A DNA stretch of 23,399 nucleotides from Acidobacteriota bacterium (GTDB lineage: Bacteria > Acidobacteriota > Vicinamibacteria > Vicinamibacterales > UBA8438). The stretch covers positions 1 through 23,399 of the forward strand of contig WTGR01000316.1 of the NCBI GenBank assembly GCA_011523485.1, in the 5' to 3' direction. A program made the position numbers and the translations under genes. Positions 1 to 7,157 of the stretch are shown here, piece by piece (the first letter of the stretch is position 1; each line of letters starts with the position of its first letter). The notes beneath the pieces were generated by a model, which did no database searches, was not told the origin of the DNA, and saw nothing but the letters and a program-made list of their open reading frames with translations.

Positions 1-2
1 GG

Positions 3-119
3 AACGAGCCGTCGCTGGCCAACCTGCTGCTCACGCTGATGGACAAGATGGACGTCCCGGTCGACCGGGTCGGCGGCAGCACCGGGCGTCTGCCGCTGGA
101 CACGTTGTCCGACCTGTAG
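3..119 (+). CDS. DUF1552 domain protein, C-terminal end (partial)
   Basis: The frame entering the window at base 3 is open to the TAG at 117-119 and gives 38 residues. It contains the stretch ANLLLTLMDKMDVPVDRVGG followed by STGRLPLD. This looks like the conserved C-terminus of DUF1552 proteins, where an ANL-x-LTLLDKLGVPV-like helix precedes a G-D/G-STG-x-L ending. The function of DUF1552 is unknown. From memory, in Acidobacteria and Planctomycetes these genes sit next to DUF1592/DUF1588 cytochrome-like genes and ankyrin genes, and the next gene here is an ankyrin protein. The 5' end lies outside the window. The family call is from memory of the motif and the context. Confidence 0.6.
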   Translation, partial: NEPSLANLLLTLMDKMDVPVDRVGGSTGRLPLDTLSDL

Positions 120-140
120 TGGGACCGGCCGCCAGGGGGA

Positions 141-1634
141 ATGGCGATGCGCGCGAGACCGTCCGTCGTTGGTGACCTTCGGTTCGCCGGGGGGCTGTCG
201 CGAGCCCCGGGCAAACGCGTGCGGCGGTTGGTGGCTCTCGCGGTCGCGGGCGCGTTCGCCACGGCGGTGTTCCTGCTCCCGTCAGGGGCGCTGGCACAGA
301 GTGGAGAGTCCGCTCCGGCAGAGACTCGTGCATCCGCAGACGATGCGGGCCTGATCGATGCTGCCCGGGTGGGCGACGCCGCCGGGGTCCGGGCGTTGCT
401 GGAAGCCGGCGCCGCTGCCGGCGCGGCCGAATTGGATGGCTCGACCGCACTGCTCTGGGCGAGCCACCGCAACGACCGCGAGAGCGTGCGTCTCCTCATC
501 GACGCCGGCGCCGATGTCGGTGCGGCGAACGATCTGGGTGCGACCCCGCTCTGGGCGGCCAGCGAGAACGGAAGCACCGCCGTGGTGCGGATGTTGCTGG
601 AAGCGGGCGCCGACCCGAACCGCGCGCTCCTGAGCGGCGAGACGCCGACCATGGTGGCGTCCCGCGCCGGGAGCACCGAGGTGGTTCGGCAGCTCGCCGC
701 CGCCGGCGCCGATCTCGACCGGCAGGGTTCGCGCGGGCAGACGGCCCTGATGTGGGCGGCGGCGCAGGGGCATCCGGCCGTCGTCGAGGCGCTGCTCGAG
801 GCCGGTGCCGACCTGGGCGTGCGCTCGGACGTCTGGACGCAGGTCATGGCCGTGCCCCCGCACAGCCGGCCGGAGTACAACCGCGAGATCCCCCACGGCG
901 GCAACACCGCGCTGCTGTTCGCCGTCCGCGCCGGCGATCTGGCGTCTGCGCGCGTCCTGGTCGAGGCGGGAGCGGACGTCGACGACGCCGATGCCTGGGG
1001 GGTCGGTGCGGTCGTGCTGGCAGCCCACGGCGGCCACCGCGAGCTGCTGGAGTTCCTCCTCGAAAACGGCGCCGACCCGAACGCCGCCGTTGCGGGCTTC
1101 GCGGCGCTGCACGACGCGGTGATGCGCAACGACCGCCGGATGGTCGCGGCGCTGCTCGCGTACGGGGCCGATCCCAACCAGCCGCTGCTGACCTGGACGC
1201 CCACCCGCCGCGCGTCAAGGGACCATCACTACCCGCCGCCGCTCGTCGGCGCCAGCCCCTTCTGGCTTGCCGCCCGCTTCGCTCGGATCGACCTGATGCG
1301 GCTGCTCGCGGACCACGGCGCGGATCCGCACTTCGTGCACGAGGTCGACTACATCGTCGACGGCCGCATGCAGTGGCAGACGGAGCGCACCACAGCCTTG
1401 ATGGCCGCCTTCGGGATGGGCGGCCGCCGCGCCCGGCCCTGGGTGCCGTACAGCGGTGCTCCCACGGCGGAATTGCGAACCCTCGAAGCGGTCATGCTCG
1501 CCGTCGATCTCGGCATCGACGTCAACGCGGTCGACGCCGCCGGCCGCACCGTGCTCGACGAGGCCGAGGCGCTGCAGTACGAGAGCGTCGTCGAGTATCT
1601 CGTCGCCCAGGGCGCGCAGGCCGGCATAGACTAG
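141..1634 (+). CDS. Secreted ankyrin-repeat protein
   Basis: This 497-residue protein starts at an ATG preceded by an AGGGGGA-type ribosome binding site. The first 53 residues have a long Arg-rich n-region, a hydrophobic core (VALAVAGAFATAVFLLPSGA) and a likely signal-peptidase site near ALAQS-GES, so it should be exported. From about residue 70 to the end there are some eight to ten ankyrin repeats. They are recognisable by recurring G-x-T-ALLWAA, V-x-x-LLEAGAD and related helices, with irregular inserts around residues 230-255 and 345-430. Ankyrin repeats bind other proteins; the partner is unknown. The gene lies 21 bases after the DUF1552 stop, so the two are probably co-transcribed. Its TAG stop (1632-1634) is part of the CTAG at the left edge of a MITE-like insertion, but would read the same without the element. 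Confidence 0.88.
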   Translation: MAMRARPSVVGDLRFAGGLSRAPGKRVRRLVALAVAGAFATAVFLLPSGALAQSGESAPAETRASADDAGLIDAARVGDAAGVRALLEAGAAAGAAELDGSTALLWASHRNDRESVRLLIDAGADVGAANDLGATPLWAASENGSTAVVRMLLEAGADPNRALLSGETPTMVASRAGSTEVVRQLAAAGADLDRQGSRGQTALMWAAAQGHPAVVEALLEAGADLGVRSDVWTQVMAVPPHSRPEYNREIPHGGNTALLFAVRAGDLASARVLVEAGADVDDADAWGVGAVVLAAHGGHRELLEFLLENGADPNAAVAGFAALHDAVMRNDRRMVAALLAYGADPNQPLLTWTPTRRASRDHHYPPPLVGASPFWLAARFARIDLMRLLADHGADPHFVHEVDYIVDGRMQWQTERTTALMAAFGMGGRRARPWVPYSGAPTAELRTLEAVMLAVDLGIDVNAVDAAGRTVLDEAEALQYESVVEYLVAQGAQAGID

Positions 1635-1784
1635 TGTCGCGCCTGACAATTGCCTTCACAGAATTCCGAGCGGTCCTGTGGCCGGAGAGGCGCGAAAACG
1701 CCCGAAAAAACGGCGGCGGTTGCCTGCCTTGCCGCGACCATGGGCCGCAAATCGCCTAAACGCAATTGTCGGGCAGGACACTAG
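1631..1784. mobile_element. MITE-like non-autonomous element with CTAG duplication
   Basis: The sequence at 1631-1652 (CTAGTGTC...GACAATTG) is the reverse complement of 1763-1784 (CAATTGTC...GACACTAG), with three mismatches in 22 bases. The outermost CTAG at each end (1631-1634 and 1781-1784) would be the target-site duplication, leaving about 18-bp terminal inverted repeats. The interior of about 110 bases has no credible gene and contains a run of A (GAAAACGCCCGAAAAAACGG). A palindromic CTAG/YTAR target is known for IS5-like and some other transposase families, so the element is probably mobilised in trans; no transposase is present here. The family assignment is inference; the inverted repeat and the flanking CTAG are seen directly. 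Confidence 0.72.
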
Positions 1785-1790
1785 TCCTGT

Positions 1791-2192
1791 ATGCCTTCTG
1801 TTGCGCTTGCACTGGACGTACGCGAGGTCGTTCAGAAGCCGCTTGCACGGGTGCCGGCGCTCGCACCCGTCGTTGCCGCCGATTGGCTGATGTACCGCTT
1901 GGGACGGCGAGTGGCCGACATCCTGGATGGTGTGACGCCTGACGCCGTGGACGACTTTTCGGAAGAGGAGTTCTGCGCCGTCATCGAGTCGATTGAGGCC
2001 GCGAAGCACGAACTGGACTGGTACCTGTCTGCCAGGGGAGACCGGGGCTTGTTGCGGAATCGCGTGAGGCGGCAGCGCGATCGCATCGCCGAGGCGCTCG
2101 ATTGTCTCCGCCGGGGCTACGCTCCCGGCCACATGCCTTCCGAGTTCGACCGCCTGGCGCTCGGGGAAGAGCGTCTGCGGCAAGTCACCTAG
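1791..2192 (+). CDS. Hypothetical protein, 133 residues
   Basis: This ORF begins with an ATG seven bases after the right end of the MITE-like element and ends at the TAG at 2190-2192. The protein is mostly helical in appearance, with acidic and arginine-rich segments such as DDFSEEEFCAVIESIEAAKH. No signal peptide or membrane segment is visible, and I do not recognise the family. No Shine-Dalgarno sequence precedes the ATG. The inserted element lies where a promoter or an earlier start could once have been, so the gene may be 5'-truncated or expressed only by read-through. It overlaps the 3' end of the next, convergent ORF by eight bases. Its codon use looks like that of a real gene. Confidence 0.5.
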   Translation: MPSVALALDVREVVQKPLARVPALAPVVAADWLMYRLGRRVADILDGVTPDAVDDFSEEEFCAVIESIEAAKHELDWYLSARGDRGLLRNRVRRQRDRIAEALDCLRRGYAPGHMPSEFDRLALGEERLRQVT

Positions 2193-2541
2193 TCCGCCCT
2201 CGTGTTGAATACGTCCTCCCGGTGACGCCCTTCTCTTTCAGGTAGTCCCACAACTCCTCGAATTGGTCGCGCTCGTCGCAAAAGGCGACGGCGATCGCGT
2301 CAGCGTGTCGGCGCTTCCGGCTCGCCGAGAGGTTGTGGAAGTAGTCGCGCATCGTGTTCATAAACGCCTCGGCGTCGTCCTGCCCGCGGGCATCCATGAT
2401 CTCGACAATCGTCCTGGCGAGAAGCGCGAACGCATCGGATGATCCCGGGCTTCGCGCCTTCAGTCGCAGCCGATCCAAAGAGATGAACCCGGGCCTAGCC
2501 GCCGCCGGCACGGTGACCGACGACTTCGCATCCGCCATCAT
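2185..2541 (-). CDS. Hypothetical protein, about 118 residues
   Basis: The open frame runs to 2637, but the double ATG at 2541/2538 is the more natural start; the upstream extension looks non-coding. The product begins MMADAKSSVTVPAAARPGF, continues with a helical region containing ALLARTIVEIMDARGQDDAE, and ends with a basic tail rich in Arg, Thr and Gly. A segment with DYFHNLSASRKRRHAD and CDERDQFEELWDYLKEKG suggests a small soluble helical protein. I do not recognise a family. It is convergent with the preceding gene and overlaps its stop by eight bases. A GGGG stretch lies a few bases before the start as a possible weak ribosome binding site. Confidence 0.5.
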   Translation of the reverse strand: MMADAKSSVTVPAAARPGFISLDRLRLKARSPGSSDAFALLARTIVEIMDARGQDDAEAFMNTMRDYFHNLSASRKRRHADAIAVAFCDERDQFEELWDYLKEKGVTGRTYSTRGRTR

Positions 2542-2894
2542 CAGCCCCGACGGTGCCAAGAAGGATCGCGACCACGTGGGGCCGCGGCTGGCGAAGAGCA
2601 GGTACGCGGGCATTGCCGCCCTGGCCCAGGGAGGCATGCGCTTACTGGAGCAGTCGTGCGTACCGTTGAACGCGCCGTCGGAAGACGACGTGAACGATAC
2701 GATCGAGCAGTTGCGGAAGATCTACAGCGAGGCCTACGGTTGGGATGCTCCGCGGCTGGCGCCTCTCGAGCAGGTCCGCCGGCACGTGAACGGTGATCTT
2801 TCTCGTCGCCTGCACGTTCAGAACCGTACTACATGCCGCAAGTGAATACGGCAGCAGGCGGTCAGGCGGTGGCTTGCCGGCGACCAGTGAGAGA
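2542..2894. other. Gene-poor stretch with probable gene fragments
   Basis: No complete gene is convincing here. On the plus strand, roughly 2636-2770 reads as protein-like sequence (MRLLEQSCVPLNAPSED, then IEQLRKIYSEAYGWDAP). It could be the end of an ATPase-like gene (I considered the BREX DUF2791 family) but I cannot confirm this. On the minus strand, 2812 down to about 2765 reads from a GTG as VQATRKITVHVPADLLER. That closely resembles the N-terminus of a VapB/ribbon-helix-helix antitoxin, but it then runs into sequence with no family likeness. The two remnants meet near 2765, which suggests a recombination scar. The rest (about 2813-2894) is plain spacer. Confidence 0.35.
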
Positions 2895-3614
2895 CTACGG
2901 TGCGGCCCGGATGCGCCGCGCGCGCGCTTCCAGCGGTCCGGCCTCGGCGCCGCGGTTGGTGGCACGCAGCAATCCGGCGTACTCCTCGAGGATTTCGGCC
3001 AGCCGCACGTTGTCCGGTTCCAGGGCGAGTTCCAGCACGGCCAGCGAGCGTTCGTAGAGAGGCTCGGCCTCCGCGTGGAGTCCCTGCCGGTAGTAGACGG
3101 ACGCCAGCGATGCGAGGAGGGCTGCGACGTCGGGATGCGTCCAGTCGAGCGCTCGCTCCAGGATCGCGACCGCGCGTTCGTAGCGCGGCTCTGCCTCGCT
3201 GTAGATCCCCTGTTCCGCATAGAACGCGCCGACCGTCGCGAGATGCGCGGCCAGGTCCGGGTGGTCGGGGCCGAGCGCGGTCTCGATGACCTCGGTCGCC
3301 TGCCGGTAGAGCACTTCGGCTTCCGCGTGGCGCTGTTCCGCGACGCAGATCTCGGCGAGGTCGTTCAGGGTCATGGCCCGTCGCAAGTCGTTCGCGGGAA
3401 AGGCCGCCGCGTGGTCGGCGGCCACCAGAAGCAACTCCTCTGCTTCGCGGTAGCGGCCGTCCTGGCGGGCGTGGTAGGCGGCCTCCATGTAGTCCTCCCA
3501 CTGCAGCCCGCTGCAGGCGGCGGGGGCGAAACAGACGACAAGCAGGAAGAAAACGAGGATTCGCGGCCGATGCTGCCGTGGGTGCGCGATGACGCCCGGA
3601 GTGGAGTCGAACAT
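2895..3614 (-). CDS. TPR-repeat lipoprotein
   Basis: The frame is open from 3674, but the ATG at 3614 gives a clean lipoprotein signal: basic n-region (HPRQHRPR), hydrophobic core ILVFFLLVVCFA and lipobox PAAC with the acylated Cys at residue 34. The 239-residue product then carries about four tetratricopeptide repeats of the Kinesin-light-chain-like 42-residue type. Marker segments are YREAEELLLVAADHA, HAEAEVLYRQATEVIE, YSEAEPRYERAVAILE and HAEAEPLYERSLAVLE, each followed by L-x-P-D/H-x-x-x-A. Such repeats are protein-binding scaffolds; the partner is unknown. A TATAAT hexamer lies nine bases upstream of the ATG, implying a very short leader and supporting this start over 3674. It diverges from the PEGA-like lipoprotein gene. 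Confidence 0.8.
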   Translation of the reverse strand: MFDSTPGVIAHPRQHRPRILVFFLLVVCFAPAACSGLQWEDYMEAAYHARQDGRYREAEELLLVAADHAAAFPANDLRRAMTLNDLAEICVAEQRHAEAEVLYRQATEVIETALGPDHPDLAAHLATVGAFYAEQGIYSEAEPRYERAVAILERALDWTHPDVAALLASLASVYYRQGLHAEAEPLYERSLAVLELALEPDNVRLAEILEEYAGLLRATNRGAEAGPLEARARRIRAAP

Positions 3615-3623
3615 CCAACAGCG

Positions 3624-3629
3624 ATTATA
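3624..3629 (-). promoter_or_regulatory. -10 hexamer TATAAT of the TPR lipoprotein gene
   Basis: The minus strand reads TATAAT, a perfect -10 consensus, ending nine bases before the ATG at 3614. Transcription would start about three bases before the ATG, giving a nearly leaderless message. No good -35 is present at 17 bases; TCGACC at 20 bases is the best match. Confidence 0.45.
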
Positions 3630-3802
3630 GGTGGCCAGGCGGGCAGCGCGGTCGAACGAACCGGGACGTGACAACCGTCACATCTGGCGAATGACACTTC
3701 GCACTACCCGACGTCGGGCTCGGTTCGTACCATCAGTCACTAGCGCCGCACGGCAGGACGCGAACGGCGGCTCGCCCGTGCGGTTGTCATCAGGGAGGCA
3801 AC

Positions 3803-4387
3803 ATGTCGATTCACATGCGGCCGGTCTGTCGGCTGCTTGTCGCCGCGACCGTGGCTGCTTCGACCGCGTGCGCCACGGTGACCAGGCCGTACATGAACCG
3901 GGTGATCGTAGCGTCGGACCCGCCGCGGGCGGTCATCACGGCGGATGGCGACCGGGTCGGCGAGACGCCGGTGACCGTGCCCTTGAGTCGTCATGGCTCG
4001 TGGGGGCGGGGCCGCGGCGGGGCGGTGCTCCGGTTCGAGAAGGACGGGTTCGTTCCCTCGGAGGTCTGGGTCGAGCGGCGCGTCAATCGTTGGGTCCTGG
4101 GCAACTTCGTGCTGGCGGCAATCGCCGGGGGCCTGGCTGCCGCCGACCCGGGCTCTTCCGGCGACCGGGGCCCGGGTCGGGTTGCCGCGGGCACGCTGCT
4201 CTGGTCGCTCGGCATCGACTTCTTGAGCGGCGCCCTGTTCGCGTTTCCCCGCACCGTCCATACGACCCTTGCGCCGGCGGCCGGCGTGCATCGCGGTTCG
4301 GCGTACGGGCGCCGCTGCGACCCGGCAGAATCCCATGGCGGGATCGTGACACTTGTCCCGCGGGGCTCGAACGCTCGTTGCGAGTGA
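3803..4387 (+). CDS. PEGA-like domain lipoprotein
   Basis: The ATG follows a strong AGGGAGG ribosome binding site. The 194-residue product has a lipoprotein signal (MRPVCRLLVAATVAASTAC, Cys at residue 23). A PEGA-like beta domain follows, recognisable as VIVASDPPRAVITADGDRVG, then ETPVTVPL and a G-rich loop leading to LRFEKDGFVPSE (about residues 34-95). Two hydrophobic stretches come next (VLGNFVLAAIAGGLAAA and AAGTLLWSLGIDFLSGALFAF), as in small lipoproteins whose PEGA domain is followed by a hydrophobic hairpin. The last 35 residues or so look disordered and basic, and could be a run-on tail, because the sequence just downstream is rearranged. The precise role is unknown; cell-envelope localisation is inferred from the signal. 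Confidence 0.75.
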   Translation: MSIHMRPVCRLLVAATVAASTACATVTRPYMNRVIVASDPPRAVITADGDRVGETPVTVPLSRHGSWGRGRGGAVLRFEKDGFVPSEVWVERRVNRWVLGNFVLAAIAGGLAAADPGSSGDRGPGRVAAGTLLWSLGIDFLSGALFAFPRTVHTTLAPAAGVHRGSAYGRRCDPAESHGGIVTLVPRGSNARCE

Positions 4388-4396
4388 GGACGCAAG

Positions 4397-4990
4397 ATGC
4401 CGGACGGACGCCTCGCGACGATGTCGGCGGTGACTCACCGTTACGGTGACGTCCTCGCCCTCGACGGCGACACGATAGGAGCACTTATTGCGGCCGCCCA
4501 CGCGGAGGGCCTGCGCGCCGTGGTGCACGCGAGTGCGCTGGAGCATGCCCAGGAGGCGGTTTCGCTCGGGGCCGACGGGCTGGTGCACGTCTGGCACGAC
4601 GCGTTGTTGGATGAAAGATCAGGCGGTGCGCCTGGCCGATACCGGCGTGTTCGTCGTGCCGACGTTGTCGGTCACGGCGTCCATGGGCGGCGAAGCAATG
4701 GAGCCGGAAATGCTGGAAGCCGCCGGCGACACGCCGGTGTCCTCCATGCAGCGCCAGACGCTGGCCGGTCGTTTTTCCGGCGGCGACGCCCAGCAGGCCT
4801 CGAAGGCGGGCGACGTGGCGATCGAGAACGTGCGGCGTCTGCACGCCGCCGGCGTTCCGCTGCTCGCGGGGACCGATGCCCCGAATCCGGGGACTGCCTC
4901 CGGTCTCTCCCTGCACGGCGAGCTGCGGCTCCTGCGGCGCGCCGGGCTGAGCGGCACCGAGGTCCTCGCGGCAGCCACCTCGGTGCCGGC
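4397..4990 (+). pseudogene. Amidohydrolase, truncated at both ends and frameshifted
   Basis: Two consecutive frames together read as the middle and C-terminal part of an imidazolonepropionase-like metal-dependent amidohydrolase. The first frame (4397 to about 4615) gives LIAAAHAEGLRAVVHASALE and then ADGLVHVWHDALLDE. The second (from 4617) gives DQAVRLADTGVFVVPTLSV, later GVPLLAGTDAPNPGTASGLS and LLRRAGLSGTEVLAAATSVP. Removing one A from the AAA at 4614-4616 restores LDEDQAVRLAD, so a single-base insertion explains the switch. The N-terminal half with the H-x-H metal ligands (about 200 residues) is missing, and the C-terminus after TSVPA is replaced by histidine kinase sequence. No active enzyme can be made. 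An assembly error could produce the frameshift but hardly all three lesions. Confidence 0.8.
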
Positions 4991-5474
4991 CGGGATCCGC
5001 GAGGTAGAACGCATCTCGCGCGGCGGGCTGCGGGAGATACGTGAAGCGGTGACCGGTTTGCGGCGAGCGGATCTGGATACCGAGCTGGCCAATGCCCGAC
5101 TGGCCTGCGAGGCGAGCGGCGTCAGCTTCACGCTCGACAGGCCGGCGCTCGACCTGTCGCCGGACCGCCAGGCGGTGCTGGCGCTGTGCCTGCGAGAGGC
5201 GGTCACCAACGTGGTCCGCCACGCCGCCGCCGGCCGATGCCGGGCGAGCCTCGTCCGCGAGGGCGGTTGGATACGCCTCACGGTGCAGGACGACGGGCGC
5301 GGCGGCGTAATCCGCGAGGGCGCCGGCCTGGCCGGCATGCGCGAGCGGGTCGAGCAGGCCGGGGGCGCCATGGCGATCGAGAACGGCCGCGGCGACTCCC
5401 TGACCGTCCGCATCCCGGTCGATCCCGAGTATCCGCCATCGCGATTGCCGGCGTCCGGGGAGGCGGCGGCTTGA
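4991..5474 (+). pseudogene. DesK-type histidine kinase, C-terminal half only
   Basis: Directly in frame with the amidohydrolase remnant, the sequence switches to a NarL/DesK-type sensor kinase: IREVERISRGGLREIREAVT, then a linker and the HATPase domain. The N-box LCLREAVTNVVRHA, the G1 box QDDGRGG and the G2 box GAGLAGMRERVEQAGG are intact. The membrane sensor and the HisKA_3 helix with the phospho-accepting His (E-R-x-R-I-A-R-D-L-H type motif) are missing. The join falls at about 4990, after the amidohydrolase residues SVPA. The frame from about 4617 to 5474 is open, so a chimeric protein could be translated, but it would lack autophosphorylation. It ends at TGA 5472-5474, overlapping the TTG start of the regulator remnant in the TTGA style typical of desK-desR pairs. 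Confidence 0.8.
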
Positions 5475-5813
5475 TTCGCGTCCTGGTCGCCGAGGACCAG
5501 GCGATGGTGCTCGGCGCGCTGTCGGCTCTGCTGGAGCTCGAGGACGACATCGAGGTGGTCGCCCGGGCGCGGGACGGCGCCGAGGCGTTGCGACTGGCCG
5601 AACGCCTGCAGCCGGATGTCGTGCTCACCGACATCGAGATGCCGCACGTGACCGGGCTGGAGCTCGCGGCCAGGCTGGTGGAGCGCGGCGTGCGCGTCAT
5701 CATCCTCACCGGAAGGGACGGTGCGGAACTACCTGTCCGAGGCGATCGGCAAGCTCGGCGCGTCGAACCGGGTGGAAGCGGCGCGCATGGCGCGTCAGAA
5801 GGGTTGGCTGTGA
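5471..5813 (+). pseudogene. DesR/NarL-type response regulator with internal deletion
   Basis: A TTG start at 5471 opens a receiver domain: IRVLVAEDQAMVLGALSALL, then the phospho-acceptor region PDVVLTDIEMPHVTGLELAA and VRVIILT. After the codon ending at 5710 the frame no longer matches the family. A different frame from 5712 to the TGA at 5811-5813 reads EGTVRNYLSEAIGKLGASNR and then VEAARMARQKGWL, the exact C-terminus of the LuxR-type DNA-binding domain in DesR-like regulators. The end of the receiver, the linker and most of the helix-turn-helix, about 80 residues, are therefore deleted, and the join at about 5710/5711 is out of frame. The Asp is kept but the regulator cannot bind DNA. It sits next to its likewise broken kinase. 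Confidence 0.82.
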
Positions 5814-5900
5814 CCTTCTGTTTCTGCGCTGTCGATTGCCGTGCTGCCGAAGCCCTCGTTGTCGGCCGCGACCTGCAGGCATTACACTGGAATCCTGACG

Positions 5901-6179
5901 ATGTTCGACACGCACGCGATCGCCCGCAGCCTGACGGATGCGGATCTGACAGCGGCCCAGGCGGACGCCATTACCGCTGCCGTTCGTCAGGCGGCAGAGC
6001 ATGACGCGGCAGGCCTCGACGCCGGCGCACTGGTCACGAAGAACGACCTGCGTGCCGAGATCGCCTCCCTTGAAGCCCGCCTGATCAAGTGGATGATCGG
6101 GGTAGCGCTCACCGCCACCGGCATCGTAGTTGCCGCCGCAACCGCGTTCGCCGTGGCCGTTCTCCGCACCCTCGGGTAG
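5901..6179 (+). CDS. Small coiled-coil protein with one C-terminal membrane helix
   Basis: The open frame extends to 5841, but ATG 5901 (MFDTHAIARSLTDADLTAAQ) matches the usual start of this family of roughly 90-residue proteins. The 92-residue product has a helical head of the type F-D-T-H-A/L-x-x-x-x-L-x-x-A-G-L-T-x-x-Q-A-D/E-A-I. A coiled-coil hinge (VTKNDLRAEIASLEARLIKW) follows, then a final membrane helix (MIGVALTATGIVVAAATAFAVAVL). This resembles the bacterial DUF1640/CCDC90-like coiled-coil proteins; the function is unknown. A TACACT hexamer at 5883-5888 may be its -10 element, giving a short leader without a ribosome binding site. The gene appears intact although it follows the decayed region. 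Confidence 0.72.
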   Translation: MFDTHAIARSLTDADLTAAQADAITAAVRQAAEHDAAGLDAGALVTKNDLRAEIASLEARLIKWMIGVALTATGIVVAAATAFAVAVLRTLG

Positions 6180-6253
6180 TCGGCGCCATCGTCGAAACCC
6201 GACCGACCAGTCGTCCACCCGATGAAGGCCGGCCGCATCCTGTAGCCAGGGTA

Positions 6254-7000
6254 TCAAGTCCCGGACGCGTCGTACAGCAGCTTGACGCCGATCACGAACA
6301 GCGACGCGTGGACGACGCGGAAGAAGAGCTCGTCGTCCACCCGGTCGTGCAGGTAGCGGCCGAGGAAGACCCCCACCGGCGCCAGCGGCAAGAGAACCAG
6401 CGACGTCAGCAGGTTGTCCGTCGTCCACTGGCCGAGCCAGTAGTAGGGGCCGACCTTCGACCAGTTGACCACGAAGAAGAACATCACGCTGGTGGCCTGG
6501 AACGTCGTCCGGTGCATCCGCTGCGGCAGCAGGAACGCCTGCAGCGGCGGCCCGCCGGCGTGGATCGAGAAGCTGGTGAAGCCGGCCGTCGCGCCCCAGA
6601 ACACGCCGGGACCCGTGCGCGGCGGACGGGTCCGGTCGCTGGACCGGCGCCGGAAGTACTGCACGGCGTAGACGAGCGCGACGACGGCGACCAGGACGCG
6701 GAGCCCGTCGGCGGAGATCGCGCGGGCGGTCGCGAAGCCGAGGAGCGTGCCGAGCATGGCGGCCGGCAGCAGGATCCGGAGGTTGCGCCAGTCCCACCGG
6801 CCCCGGTACGCGCGCATCGCCAGGACGTCCATTACCATCAGGATCGGCAGCATGACGGCCGCCGCCTGGAAGGGGCTGACGACCATCGCCATCAGCGGCA
6901 CGCCGACGACGGCGATGCCCCCGCCGAAGCCGCCCTTGGCCATGCCGACGATGAGCACCGCGACGGTGGCGGCGAGATAGAAGTACGGATCGACGATCAT
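6254..7000 (-). CDS. TauE/SafE family membrane permease
   Basis: The frame is open from 7318, but the upstream part is arginine-rich and overlaps the divergent promoter, so ATG 7000 (MIVDPYFYLAATVAVLIVGM) is chosen. It gives 248 residues, the usual length for TauE/SafE proteins. About eight hydrophobic helices are visible. The conserved N-terminal K-G-G-F-G-G-G motif (VGMAKGGFGGGIAVVGVPLM) and the second-half motif GATAGFTSFSIHAGGPPLQ are both present. The family exports sulfite, sulfoacetate or related organic anions, or imports sulfur compounds, across the inner membrane; the substrate here is unknown. The gene stands alone on the minus strand and diverges from the nucleotidyltransferase gene. 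Confidence 0.88.
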   Translation of the reverse strand: MIVDPYFYLAATVAVLIVGMAKGGFGGGIAVVGVPLMAMVVSPFQAAAVMLPILMVMDVLAMRAYRGRWDWRNLRILLPAAMLGTLLGFATARAISADGLRVLVAVVALVYAVQYFRRRSSDRTRPPRTGPGVFWGATAGFTSFSIHAGGPPLQAFLLPQRMHRTTFQATSVMFFFVVNWSKVGPYYWLGQWTTDNLLTSLVLLPLAPVGVFLGRYLHDRVDDELFFRVVHASLFVIGVKLLYDASGT

Positions 7001-7143
7001 CGCCGCGAAGCGTACCCCGGATGCCACGTTCCGCGGGAAGGGGCCGCCGGGTGCCGGCGAGACGATCGTCGCCGGACGGACGGCGTGGGGCTTGGACACC
7101 GGAGCCGTTCCATCGAATGCGCCCGCCGCGGCGTGCCGGTCGT

Positions 7144-7149
7144 TATACT
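7144..7149 (+). promoter_or_regulatory. -10 hexamer TATACT of the MNT/HepT-like pair
   Basis: TATACT matches the -10 consensus in five of six positions and lies eight bases before the ATG at 7158, so transcription would start almost at the start codon. No convincing -35 is visible. Confidence 0.4.
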
Positions 7150-7157
7150 CGCGTGTG

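Noticed and set aside
1678..1890. Small plus-strand ORF inside the MITE-like element
   Set aside because: It is a basic Lys/Arg/Pro-rich frame crossing the element end, with no family likeness; a frame in non-coding DNA is more likely.
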